Assembly (NCBI GenBank): GCA_024305405.1
Contig: JAKNDB010000068.1
Location: 6,439,501-6,503,500 of the forward strand
DNA from: Dirofilaria immitis
Lineage: Eukaryota; Nematoda; Chromadorea; Rhabditida; Onchocercidae
DNA: 64,000 bases
Direction: 5' to 3'
Below are positions 51,105-63,403 of this stretch, piece after piece. Positions within the stretch are counted from its first letter, which is position 1. The number at the start of each line of letters is the position of its first letter. The notes below the pieces were generated by a model. It was not told where the DNA came from. It saw only the letters and a list, made by a program, of their open reading frames with translations, and did no database searches. The position numbers and the translations under genes were made by a program.

Positions 51105-52426
51105 ATGGATGAAAGGATTTCGTGCTTGGCTTGTGGCGCATTTGACAGTTTAAATATTTGCCCAAAATGCGGTCTTGCATATTGCTGTGTGAAGTGCTAT
51201 CGAAGTGAAGGACATCGAAAATGTTCAGAAAAATTTTATCGTGAATGTATCGAGCAAGAATTGCGTGTCAGGAATGATGCACAAAAGTCTCTAAAAACTT
51301 TTGAACAATTTATGAATGAACAGCCTGTAGAAGATTTTTCGATGGATATCGAAGTTGCAGGTATTTTAATTTCCCGTTCTTCAAAAGTAAATTATCTTGA
51401 AGTCATGTTTAAAAACTAATGTGATGTTGAAGAGCTTCCCAAAGTGACAAATGCAATAATTGTTTGGGTATCGGTTTAAAAGCGCATTAATGTGATTGAA
51501 ATGTACTTTTTAATGGAATAATCTCTTCAAAAATTGGATAATATTGTCAAATTATCGATTTTAATGGCGCTTAATTGTTCACATAAATCTAGATAGAGGG
51601 TAAAATCTTAGATACTCAAAATGTACTACAAGTAACCGGTGAATTGTTTTAACGGCTGGATTGAATCTTCTGAAAATTATGATGTACGTGATTGTCTGAT
51701 GTGCGATGGCGTTAACACTAAATGAAGCACTGTCATCAAATTTATATTAATCATGCATTTAGAATTTTAATATATTTCAATCTTTTGTTGTAATGGTAAC
51801 TCGGAGTTTAACTGTAGGACTTAGTATTTTGTGCGTATACAACCATGTGTGTATATGAATAGATACTAGGAGAAATATTAGGCAGACTAAATACACCGAT
51901 AACCAATAAAAAGCGATGAGCTTATATGCATATTAAAAGCAATTTTCAATCATATAGTGAAATGCTAGAAATAAATTGGGCTATGATATAGTTGTAACAT
52001 TTTTAACTTAGGACTTCTACCTACTACATTGAGCAGACTTTTTTGGAGATTTCGTATAGTTTCATATTTAGTGTGAAGATTTGTAGCAATACAATCATCT
52101 TTAAAATTTGATTGATCCTACTTCATATCTTTTTCATCAGTTGATGGAAGTATTTTTTTTTTTGCTTCATCATACGTTTTTCAGATAGTTATAACCATGT
52201 ATTGGACTCAGATGATGATGATGGCGATGATAGTTATTTGGATAAAATAAAAGACAGATGTATTTCGGAATATCAGTCAGCTGAAGAACGTGAGCTGGAT
52301 AGGCAACTGACATTGTTTGGTATTGGTACAGACAATGAAAGTCTTTTATCATCGCTTACCGATCAAGAAAAAAGTCCTTTACTTTGTTTTACGATAATCT
52401 ACTGGCAAAGAAGCAAGTCTTTGTAA
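51105..52426 (+). CDS. HIT-type zinc-finger protein, ZNHIT2-like
   Basis: Two exons, 51105-51360 and 52184-52426, join in phase. Residues 7-40 hold a HIT zinc finger with C7, C10, C19, C22, C27 or C28, C31, H37 and C40 (short form ISCLACGAF...CPKCGLAYCC). It is followed by SEKFYRECIEQEL, the helix that follows the finger in ZNHIT2 proteins. A poly-Asp stretch (SDDDDGDDSY) comes next, then an amphipathic ERELDRQLTLFGIGTDNES. ZNHIT2 works with R2TP in assembling U5 snRNP and box C/D complexes. The observed stop at 52426 follows an abrupt compositional change. Adding one T to the T4 run at 52387-52390 would instead read YDNLLAKKQVFVNQFSG to a GTATAT donor near 52460, so the true 3' end may be further downstream. 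Confidence 0.75.
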
Positions 52427-53530
52427 ATCAGTTTTCGGGAAGAAACAGGAATCAAAATAGAGTATATATACATATGCTGATTTTTTCGAAGTCTTTGTTT
52501 GTTTTGTTTGTTTCGAGCTTTTGAGAAAGTAAAGCGCATATATATGACAATACATTTATGAAAGATGAAATATTTTTTCTTCCTTTAGATTTTAAAATTT
52601 TTAGAAAAAGAGTATTGAAATCATTATATCTTCAAATAGTTTTCATTCAGTTTTTGTTGTATTAATTTATTTTAATATCGAATTATCCATATTTTCTATC
52701 TAAAATTTCAGTGGATCTGTCAGAGAACTGTGAGATTGTAGAATTAATTATTTCTGCATTGTTTATGAATTTGGTCTTTATCAGATCTATGTTTTGATAC
52801 TCTCGAAATCAGAAATTTTATATTTCTATTTAAAAAAAAATTCTTCGAAGTTCTTTTTCAAAAGTAAATTGATTGTTTTGTTAGTTTTGAATTAATACAT
52901 TTAACGAAAACTTCCAATCTAACCGAAATCTTCGTTTAGACAATTTATTTCAGGAGGTAATATAAAAGGCTGAATAATGCTCAAATATGGCCAAACTTAT
53001 GGTTTTGTTGTTTCATATAATTCCATAGCATATTTCTCGTTTTATGAGGAGGCGAATCACATTATTTTACAGAATACATTTACAAATTACATATAAATAG
53101 TTTTATGTTGTTTTCTTGTAAGTTATTGTTTATGGTTCGAGATTTCTTGTTCGTATTTTCTGAAAATTTAATAAAAATGTAGAAATTGCTTATTTTCATT
53201 GTTCTCTACACGAGTTGACGGCAAGGAAATATATCGTATAACCGTGCTTAGATGATTATTATTTAGTTTAAATAGAAAAGCGTGTTAAATTTTAATGATA
53301 ATCGTTTTGCTTCAGGTTTCTGTTTAGATTAGAAACTGTTTTTCTCATTGACATTGATGGTCTTTTTCAGTGTATAAATATATTTCAGTGTATAATATAT
53401 TAAAACTGTATTCCGATTCGTTACATAATATTCGTTTTGCATGTAAGTATGGTTTATTATGTGATATGAACATAATGACTACCAAATCTGATCAATTGTG
53501 ACGATTTGTCAAGTTTTTACAATTTTAGTC
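52427..53530. other. intergenic or unresolved 3' part of ZNHIT2-like gene
   Basis: 1.1 kb. A plus-strand open stretch after a TTTCAG near 52711 (DLSENCEIVELIISALF) may be a further exon of the upstream gene, but it is short and AT-rich. An AATTTTAG two bases before the MRPL21 ATG is a good candidate spliced-leader acceptor. Confidence 0.35.
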
Positions 53531-54843
53531 ATGGTACTTACTATGGTTGCATCTTGCAAGTCACTTCTAAGACAGACAAGTGCATCTGGATCTTGCAAGT
53601 TACTTCTGAGGCAAGCAAGTAAGGCTATTAAAGCGGAAGTTGTTGATGCACATAAAATAGAGAAGGTAATAATTTATAGAAATTTGTTATTAACAGTTGA
53701 TTTTTTTAATGGATGTTCGTTAAAATTCGGATTTTTATTACTTTTGTGCAGGAGATGCAGGGTTCATTTTTTAATTAGGAATAATAGACTTATGAACATC
53801 AAATTATTTAATAATTCAAATATATATTTTTTCGAAGATGATGGATGCAATTGAGCAAGAGTGGAGAAGAAAAATGCCCGTATTTTTGCCGTTGTGTACA
53901 TTGGCAAACGTCAGTTCAAAGTATCCGAGAATGATCTAATTATTTTATACGACAATGTACCCTTAGATGTGGGTGACAAAATCAAATTAGAGAAGGTCAT
54001 TTTAAAAACTTAGAATTTAAAAAACTCCGTGGAATGTTGATAGATATAAATAATTTGCCTTTTGAAGCATATAAAAAGAATTCTTAATTCTTCTGTTGTT
54101 GTTTCTTAATTTTTTTAATGAATGGACTCACTTCTCTTTTTATTAATTTTGTCTATCTAATTTCCACCACTATTTCAATAATTAAAAAGTCAAATAATGA
54201 TTTGTTTTCACTATTAAAATAGTAAGAATGAATGAATGAAATATTACAATAACAAAATTATATTTGACCTAGTTTTTGATTACTTTTAAATTGTGTGCGT
54301 TTTACATAAAGTCTTCAACATTTATAGCATATTGTTCATTTTTTGATATTAAAATATAGCCTATGTTTGATAAAATGAGATCGAATCTATTTATGGTATG
54401 TAGAATGTTATTGAAATTTTCCAGAAATCTTATTAATAGACTTCTATTTTTAGATTTTAGCAGTTGGCGGTAAAATTTCACATTATTTGGTCGACCATTA
54501 ATGCACTCACCAACAGTAACAGTTAATGCTACTGTTGTTGAAAAAACGACATCTTATCCACAGCTTAGATATCTGATGATTAATCATGCAAAAATTCGAA
54601 CTCTTCAGTGTAAGCTCTTCCCATTACACTAGATTCTGTGATTGTTTTTGGCAAATCTTATATATTTTCCAAATAAAGTCTTCCTGTTATAAAATTGCTA
54701 GAAAATCATGAAAATTAATAGTTTAACTAATTATAAACTTTTTAAGTTTCCGCATTAACTTTCCATTCCCTATTCTAGGGATGAGTCGAGAAACGACGAT
54801 ACTAAGGATAAATGATATTAAAGTGGATAGAAATAACATGTGA
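53531..54843 (+). CDS. mrpl-21: mitochondrial ribosomal protein bL21m (MRPL21)
   Basis: Exons about 53531-53666, 53851-53996, 54454-54611 and 54780-54843. The start MVLTMVASCKSLLRQTSASG has no acidic residues over 30 positions, fitting a mitochondrial presequence. It contains an imperfect 13-codon tandem duplication (SCKSLLRQTSASG, SCKLLLRQASKAI). The L21 core reads ARIFAVVYIGKRQFKVSEND, YDNVPLDVGDKIKLEKILAV, then LFGRPLMHSPTVTVNATVVE and a C-terminal TTILRINDIKVD. This is the order of bL21m, a large mitoribosomal subunit protein. The third exon changes frame at the A4 run 54472-54475; with A5 it reads VGGKNFTLFGRP without a break. The exon around 53851 has an uncertain acceptor. Confidence 0.9.
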
Positions 54844-55794
54844 TAACGTGATTTTTATTTGTGCATATTTTGTTAAGTTTTAAATCAGAAAAAGTAGCAG
54901 ATTCAAGCATAATAATATCGAACAGGAAAAAAGAATGCAGTTTATTTATATAATTAATTTAACAAATTTGTTTCTAAAATTTAAATCGCTGATCGTTCTA
55001 AATAGTCGATGCGAGATTGCATCTCATCGTGTAGATTAACATATGGAACTGCGAATAAAAATTTTAGTGTATTAGTACTGTTTTGCAATTTATATGAGTT
55101 CTGAAAGGCGAAAAACTTGATTTTCAAAGGAGTTTATAGATATATCGACAACAAATTTTGCTGCAGTCACAAACGTTTTTGTGTGCGTTTTACTGAGCGT
55201 TGACATTTAGAAAAAGTGATTTGTGACTGGGCAGATTTCATTACTTCTATAAAAGCGTTTCATTTAACCTAAATTAACCAGTTTCCTCCGATTCCTTTGT
55301 GCTAATTTTTTTTTTTTTGTCTTTTTTATGAACAATTTTACCTCTGAAACGAGAAAAAATGCATCCTTCACAATGATTTTTAATTCATCACCGCCAAAAG
55401 TTATACATCAATTTTATCATTTTTATCAGACATATAAGAGACAATGTATCTCCCTTGTTCATATATATATATATATAAGTATGATTGTAAATAACCGACA
55501 ATCAAAATTGAAAATGAATTTTATGTATCAGTCTTTGCTGTCTTTTTTATAGCTTGTTTACACCATTAGTTTGAAATTTCATTATAATCATATCTTTACT
55601 ACTATCTTTTGTCAATCGGTATTGCTAATGTTATAATGACAAATGAGAGCAGCAAATACAATTAAAAATAATGACTGCTGCGATAATCATTGCTAATCGT
55701 TGCTATTTATTTATTTTCAAATTAATTCGTTAAAATATTTCGAAGTATATAAATTCCTCAGAAAACAATTTAATAAGTGACAAACGGACGGAGA
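54844..55794. other. intergenic, no feature seen
   Basis: 0.95 kb upstream of the collagen start. It contains the collagen promoter by position and a short (AT) run at about 55465. No element was recognised. Confidence 0.45.
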
Positions 55795-58103
55795 ATGTCT
55801 GTGGAGAATGCAACACTAGGAGCGATTATATTTTCCGGGGCAACACTTCTCGTTTGCTTGCTTGCAATCGCTGCGATACACAGGGATGTTACGTCTATCT
55901 GGGCTGAATTAGATTCTGAAATCGGTTCTTTCAAGGTTTTACACTTTTGTTCAATGATTGCTGCAAAATTTTTTTGGTGCCAAAAACTCCGTGTAGTGAA
56001 ATAAATCATCCATTTTTATTTAGATTAAAACGGATGATTTATGGAATGAAATGATCGGCCTTGGTGCTGGTACGCCGTCAAATCGCTTACGTCGTCAGAC
56101 TGGTGATAACACTTATGATAAAATTAAAAAAGTGATAGCAGTTATGACGGCGGAAGTAACAGCAACTACGATAGTTCACCGAGCAGTTCATCGAATGCTG
56201 GCAGTGGTGGATACGATTCTGGTGGAACAACAAACTACGGTGATATACCGCCAACAGTAGTCAGTGAGCAATACAATAATCCATACATTGTGAATCCAAA
56301 GAAGGTAATTTTTGTACTTTTATTGAAATTTTCATAATAAGTAACATAGCTAAAGATGAAATAAGAATAAATGTTTTGCTGATAAAATGTGACCTTTTGG
56401 AATTTTTGAGAGAAATTTAAGGAAGCAAATTGATAAAAATTTTAGCATATTTTAATAAGAAGAGGAAACTGTGATTCTGTATTAGAAAATAATAAATTCG
56501 ATTTTGAGATAAAAAATTTTCTTGCGCCATTGATTTTATTTACTGTATCATATAATAACTTTTGCAAAAAATTATTTAAGTGGCCGCTAGCAAAGCAAAT
56601 GAAGAGCAAGGCCCATTTGAAACTGAAATTCATCCCAAAGGTTTTGCCCCGAGCAATAGGCCAACCATTGATGCCAACGGCAATACTCATGGGAAGCCAT
56701 CTAGTACTGGAACTTTTGCCATACCAACTCATTATGGTAGCCCAACCAGCCAAACCGGACAACAGTTTCATCCATTCAGCGGTTCTTTCATACCTCCAGG
56801 TTTCCCAAAAATGGCTGGTGTGGTATGTTTCTTTATTCTCATTTTTAATTCAATTTTTAGTTTTAAAATTTATCTATTTCAATTTTTCTTCAAAAATTCC
56901 TTAAATCATTCATTAAAAATTTCAAAATTTAACAAAACTTGACAATTTCTCACTTCGAACTAATAAAATACATATTTTTAAATTAGCCAAATATAAATTG
57001 TAGTTGACGAAATCGAAAAATTTGATAAAATTAGCCTCTGTGTTTCTTCATATTTTTAGAATTATGTTTTTCCCAAGATTTCACTTTAACAAAGATCTCG
57101 AAATTCCAGTGTGCAGTTTGGAAAATACTTGCCCGCCGGGTCCTACGGGACCGAAAGGTGCAAAAGGTATTGATGGGGAAAATGGAATTCCCGGTAAAGA
57201 TGGTATAGATGGAATTGATGCAGAAGATATTCAACAAGAAGGTCCATCTGGATGTTTTAATTGTCCAGAAGGTCCACCCGGTCCTCCAGGACCTGCTGGC
57301 CGACCAGGTATTCGCGGTCAACGTGGACCGAAAGGTGCACCAGGTTTTCCCGGACGTGATGGAAATCCAGGATCACCAGGCGATATTGGTCCGCCAGGAC
57401 CACCAGGTATTTTTCTCGTATTTCAAGTTTTTGCAAATTTTCAAGATGCTGATTTCTATTAGCATTTGATTTGTAGGACTAGACGGTAAACCTGGAGAGC
57501 CAGGAGAAAAGGGTAGTGATGCTGAAAAAGTCGTTGGGCGAAAAGGCAATCGTGGTCCACCAGGAGATCAGGGCCCTGAAGGACCGCCTGGAGACAAAGG
57601 TAAAGATGCACCACCAGGAGAACCAGGTCCTGAAGGTCCTCCAGGACAGCCAGGTTTCCAAGGACCACAAGGCAGTGATGGTGAACCAGGTCCAGAAGGC
57701 CCACCTGGAAATCTTGGCAAAGATGCTGAGGTTGGTTAAAAGAATTTAAAATAGAAAAACGAAATAAATTTTGTTAGTTCGTTGCTTATTAAAATTCATT
57801 TTAAATTTGACTTTGAATCACTAATCTACTGCAATTAAGCTTATATGATTATATTTTTATGAAATAAATTGCATAGTCGACGAAATCTGGAGATTTCAGT
57901 ACTGTCCATGCCCGGGGCGTGAACATGTAAATGCTCATCGATTGCGTCTTGATTCTGAAAGAAATGATGATCACGAAGGCAAAACGGAAGATGTACGATC
58001 CAAGAGCGATGAAGAAAGTGGATGGTCCGGAACAGCCGATTATGAAAATCCTGAGAATAGCGATAAAGATAAGGGATATAAATCACGGCGTACGCTGCTT
58101 TGA
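55795..58103 (+). CDS. cuticle collagen (nematode N-terminal domain, Gly-X-Y blocks)
   Basis: Exons 55795-55935, 56025-56304, about 56579-56816, 57103-57407, 57477-57730 and 57896-58103. The N-terminus [20 protein letters not shown] forms a type II membrane anchor, followed by [16 protein letters not shown] and [11 protein letters not shown], the nematode cuticle collagen N-terminal domain. NRLRRQ is the RXXR subtilisin-like cleavage site. A Ser/Gly/Tyr/Asn-rich linker precedes [11 protein letters not shown] and the Gly-X-Y domain, which has short breaks ([23 protein letters not shown]). It ends YCPCPGREH plus an unusually long acidic and basic tail of about 60 residues rich in Asp, Glu and Lys. 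The frame changes at the A6 run 56126-56131. A second one-base phase problem lies at the 56579 acceptor, where GTGGCC would fit but TGGCC is present. Confidence 0.93.
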
Positions 58104-58472
58104 AACTAACGTTGTAACCGTCATATTTCATTGATTATTATATACCATATTTCGGAAAAAAAAACTGTATTTTTCAGAGTTTTTTCATTTTTCAGTACAT
58201 TTTATATATTCCAGTACATCTTCATGCAGTATTAATGATATCTGAAATATATGTTTTGACCTATTGACTGACCTGTCAGGAAATATTTTTTATAACTACC
58301 AGAGACAGCAATGCATTCATTAAATTTAGAAAGATAAAAAATCAAGCAGTATATTTATTCTTACGTATTGAATGATATTGAAGATTCAATGAAATCTCCA
58401 CTAATTCACTTTTTGTTAAAATTTTCGTTTTACTCTCGACTGCAAAGAAGTATAGTAGTATTTTATTATTGA
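58104..58472. other. 3'-3' intergenic, no feature seen
   Basis: 369 bases between the convergent ends of the collagen and PAN-domain genes; only AT-rich sequence. Confidence 0.5.
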
Positions 58473-61444
58473 TCAACTTTTAAACAATAAATCATCGATA
58501 ACCTTCTTGCGTTTTCTTAACGGACAATTTATTTCGAAGTAATCCACAATATCTATGTTTTCTTTCACAAAAAGATTCCTTTGTGTTTGTCTATTCTCAC
58601 TATTTAGGATACAATTTTGCTCCAATTCCTGAAAATAATTTTTAGAAATTTCTTCTTTGATAATGGTCATCTTTGTTTTATTTAAATTATATTACATGTT
58701 GTGAATTATATTGTCACATATAGATGCATGAATAAATATAGATAGACTAATAGCAGGAATATTAGCATTACATTATATACATTTGTTATAAGTTAAATAA
58801 ATATTACTTCATAGAAATATATGGCACTAGTACAATTTGTGCCAAATAATTGTCGTGATTTTAAGCAATTCTCGAAGCATTTTATAAATGATCGTGTTGT
58901 AACAACGACCTCTGCAAATCCAACTAGTAACATTTGTGGGAATCGATTTACACTTTGACACTCGCTGCTGCAAAATACCCGGAATTTAAAGACCAAAAAA
59001 CTGAAAGCTGTTCTTGAAATAGTAGCATCCAATACGATGATCATCTTCATAATAAATAAAGAGCATCTTTATAGAAAGAAAACTGATGAAAATTATCACC
59101 TCATTAAATCATCATCTATACAAACTTTCTCGTAATAACTCGTATAAGAATTCTTTATGAGCTCTCTGGTACCTCTCGGTACCGCTGCTTCTCCAAATAA
59201 ACTACATCCGCTTTCGCTATAATGAAAAGAACGACATTCGAATGTTTGCTCTTCATCATCCTATAAATTCCATTCTAATTCACTGTGCTTTTAACCTATA
59301 ATAGGAAGAAGCAGCTACCCTTTTCAAAATTAAAATTTTTGATACCTGTGAAAAATAAATTTTTGTATAAATAGAACTTCCAAATAGTTATGGGTTTAAT
59401 TAGCTCAATAGCTGATACAGCGTTGGTAGAAAAAGTTTAGTTTTATTTTTGAAATACATTTAAAATTATTCAGATTACTGTTTAAATAAAACGAGATGAA
59501 CGAACGATATTATTGGTACATGCATCACTGCATGCATCTAAATTATAACCCTTCAGATCTTTTCGATTGGCACTGTTAAGTTTAAATCCTTGGGTTCGCA
59601 AATACTTCGCAACTTTGCCTTTTTCACAAGTTTTCTGACTCGTATCCTTAGGTGTTAAATCACTCAATAGCACCGTACTGCTTAGCTCCTTCTCTAGAAA
59701 TTTGAATTTTATCACTAACAATAAAATTAATTGCAACTAATTTAGTTACCGTGAAGTCCCTTCAACACTTTTTTTCCTTTGAAATTTATGAATAAGAAAA
59801 AATCTCTAGTACCACTTGTTTTCTTCGATTTTCTTGCATATTTGAAATCACATCCATTAGCAAAAGTTGGCTCCAAGTATAAATGTTCGTAGTATTTGAG
59901 CAACCTGTAAAAAACCAAGTTGAAATATAAAGTTAGGTTTCAGAATTGAAAAATTTTAAGGCACATACTAAATTTCAAATCCAAATTCATTATATCTTAG
60001 CAACATAGTTGACCAATATCTGCAAGATGAACATGTTAACCTCGATGTTCCATCGAAAAAATTTTTAGGGAAAATTCAAAAACTTACTTTGTCGGCAGTT
60101 GATCACCTTGATGAGCAAAAAATCGCAAATCTGAAAGCAAATTCGTTTGAAAAAATTGAAATTTCTTGCAATAAGCATTTCATCTAGATCATATTTCTAG
60201 TTTAAGTAAGAGAATATTGCATTCTCGTAATCATCTCGGAGACGTAATTAATACTGGAAAAAAGTAACATTTAGAAATTTAAATTTTGATTGAGCAAATA
60301 GAGATGCAGAAATTTAAAAATTTCGAAATATATAAAAACCAAAGTTTTCTCTGAAAATTTGGAGAACTACCTTATTAGCAATATCATACACGAATGAACG
60401 ACAAGTGTTAATGCTACTTTGTGATTGCATGCATCGTTCCTTGCATTTTTCCAATTGCATGTTGGACTGTCGTTCATACGGCTGGACGTTGATAACAATG
60501 CTTTTATTGTAAACTCGAAAGCAAACATCACCTAGAGTAGTAGGTTTACATTTAGAATACACAAAACTGAAAAGAAAAATGAAATGTATTTGTATTCAAG
60601 AGTTATGGTTATTTATTCAGGAAATGCGAAACTGTAAGCATTATAGAGAAAGTTCCAAATAGTACATACTTAGATCTGAAGCGCTAATGATCAGGTCACG
60701 TGGTTGATTGAACGACAGCGGCATAAGATTCGCAGTGGCGGAGAGCTGGAATTTTTCTTTGAGATTATACAGTTTCTATCTACGGTGTGGTCTCTTATTA
60801 TTAGAAACTTTTATCAGCAAGTTCTTTCTTTAATGAAAAAATTGAATTCATAGAGCGTCTCATTCTACAAAGACAGAAGAAATAGCTCCTGTGAATTAGT
60901 TTGGGTATCTGATTTCTTATTCATTTAATTTTCACTGAATAGATTACTGTATTTTAACTTTAACTTACCTTCTTATCCTTAGTCGTGTGCTTCTGATGTG
61001 AACGTTCGGCACTATTAGTTTTTTTTCCGTGGAAAATCTGTTTCCAAATTCCGCACTGAATGTTTTAATTTTTGAAGAGAATGGATTTTCAAATTTTTTT
61101 AATATGAAAATTTCTAAGATCAAATTATTAATAAACAATTCAAATTTCAGTTGCATTTGATCTAATAAAAATCAGTTCATATTCTTTCCCGATAAAACAT
61201 TACCTTTATCATTATCATTTCCATCCTGTTGCGAAGAAACAGTGTCAACGTATAGAAAATATGAAAATTTTAATCATCTGTGAAAGTGCATTGATGAATA
61301 AATCAAATTTAAAGATTGAAATTTTAAGGAAGAATGATACCTAATTTGATCCATGGAGGTTGTATCATTATTTTCATGATTCTCACTTATGCATTCTCTG
61401 ACATGCGTAAGTGCAAGAAAGCATAGACATAACCATATCCTCAT
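58473..61444 (-). CDS. secreted protein with three PAN/apple-like domains
   Basis: About ten exons: 61391-61444, 61209-61230, 60970-61013, 60680-60754, 60372-60565, 60087-60131, 59820-59907, 59500-59690, 59105-59262, 58809-58967 and 58473-58630. A signal peptide (MRIWLCLCFLALTHVRECIS) is followed by a charged low-complexity stretch. Three PAN-type modules follow, each with the C...C-x3-C and FxY patterns: CKERCMQSQSSINTCRSFVY; GYNLDACSDACTNN with FECRSFHYSESGCSLFGEAA and YYEKVCIDDD; and FIKCFENCLKSRQLFGTNC with SAIYFYE. It ends in a basic RKRKKVIDD tail with no ZP domain or membrane anchor visible. Nematode PAN proteins (LET-653, NOAH, SRAP types) work in apical extracellular matrix, so a matrix role is likely. 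Exons with few residues (61209, 60970) are less certain. Confidence 0.82.
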
Positions 61445-63403
61445 CTAAATATGCAAAAGTGAAGCGTTGAAGGAATCTTCAGCTAAAATCTTATGTTAAA
61501 TCTACCATTCAATAATGCCAAATACAAGTAGATATTCAGAAGCAATCGTTTAAAAATTCTTTAGCACTAATTTTCTAAAGGAAGTGAGGCAAATGGTGAT
61601 CATAACGCTCAGATGAAAGATTGTATGAAATAATGAAGTCTTTTTCAACAACTGGATGTTAAAAGGATAAGGGAAATATTTCTCTCTCTTCTCTAATTTA
61701 TTAAAGTACGTTGAATTTTAGAATTTGTCATGCCTATGTTCTCGAAGAATAACATTTGCGAGAGAACGTTGACAAGTGACCGAATTACGGATTCGCGACA
61801 TCTTCATCACTTCGATTGCTGCCTTCGAAGGCGTTTGTAATAATAGTAGTTTAGATGAGTGTATGACTTTTTACCCAGTCATCGTTTAAATATTGTTTGG
61901 AAATCCGTGATTTCATCAAATCTTTTGCATACATTTGCGAGAATCGCGGAACTATCGATTATCATATTTGATTAAATCTAAAATGATCAAGCAGGACACC
62001 TCCAAATGTATGTTCGTAAAAATATAAATATAAAGCAAAATATTCAAGATACGCTGCAATAAAATATAGAAGCTGCAATAAAATATAGAACGAGAATGAT
62101 AAAATTAATTTAGATTAAACAGAAACATTTCAGTAAATTCCGCAAACTAAATCGAAGCAATTAAACCTAGTACGAACAAACACTGAAGTAACTTTCAGCC
62201 TGTTTTCGCTTCCTTACATTGAATTATATCCTATGTTTAAAAAAACTTTTAAAAAATTTCCTTGAAATTCAAACTATTTCTTAAAATTCCTGAATTAATA
62301 GCAAATAAAATCTTTACAGCATGTAATCACTTCAGTTATTTTTACGCAGCTGCATCATTTTGTATTATTTTTATGCATTTGCGTCATTTTATACATAAGT
62401 TTATTTCCAACTTACTTCAAAAAAGGATAAAGTTCACCGGCACCGTTCCCTAACCGCATATATGAAATACAGGCAAATTATTTACATTTATGAAAAGAAG
62501 CAAAAGATAAAAATGATTTAAAATTCGATTCCTGCGTACGGTACAATCGCTCTACATCCCTCTTAGTACCCGTATCACATGACCTCGCGTATATCAAAGT
62601 TTAAAACACATGAGGAACATATGAAATGTCAAGCAAAAACAGTTATGCTCAAATACTTTTAAGCTTCAAATAGAATAACTAAAATGTTTCATACAGTGTT
62701 TGAAACAGCTTGAACAATACAAAATGCAAAAATAACAAAATGCAGTACGATCTTTGTGAAACGAAGCCTAAGATTGAAAAAATATTCAATATGGGAATCA
62801 AACTTAAATTTTAAATGAAACACATCAAGATTGAAAATATCAGGGCAAAATATAAAAATCTAAAGATTCTTCATCCAAGCAATGAGATGTTTCTAAAAAT
62901 TGGGAAATTTAACTATACCTCTTAAATTAAACAGTTGCTATTACAATATCCCATCATTATACATAATTTCGTAAACATACAACAAGCACAAATGAAAGTT
63001 ATGTCCATATGTACAGTGAAATTCAGATATCGAGAAAAATCTGATAGCAAAATATAAGGATAAAAGTATTCAAATATTGCAAAATATCTTATAGTAATTT
63101 CGTTTTAACTTTAATTCTTTCGAAAATTTGTCGTTAAACACGTTTCTATGAAAATGACGAAACATAAAATCCAAAAAGAGAAAATATTGAGAATTCATTA
63201 CTAAAGAGTATTAAAAAATTAACGAAAAACAAGAGTTTAAAAATTCGTTGTTTTTGCACCAAAATTCATAAAACTGCAGTTTTAGAAAATAATAAGAAGT
63301 TCAACCACGAAGTTTATGTTAACATGACATTAGTTTTAGTATATAGCGATTCAAATTAAATTCGGAATTAGCTCAAAAAAGTTTAAAATAATGTTAACTA
63401 GCA
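61445..63403. other. intergenic, no feature seen
   Basis: 2 kb between the start of the PAN-domain gene and the 3' end of the next minus-strand gene. A plus-strand frame at 62262-62453 lacks exon context and is not called. Confidence 0.5.

Noticed and set aside
56530..56904. Long plus-strand ORF ([16 protein letters not shown]...) over a collagen exon
   Set aside because: The overlapping frame with [18 protein letters not shown] leads in phase to the Gly-X-Y domain and ends at a donor; the long ORF runs through intron.
57209..57749. Plus- and minus-strand ORFs in other frames of the collagen
   Set aside because: They are shadows of the Gly-X-Y repeats; the Gly-X-Y frame is continuous across exons.
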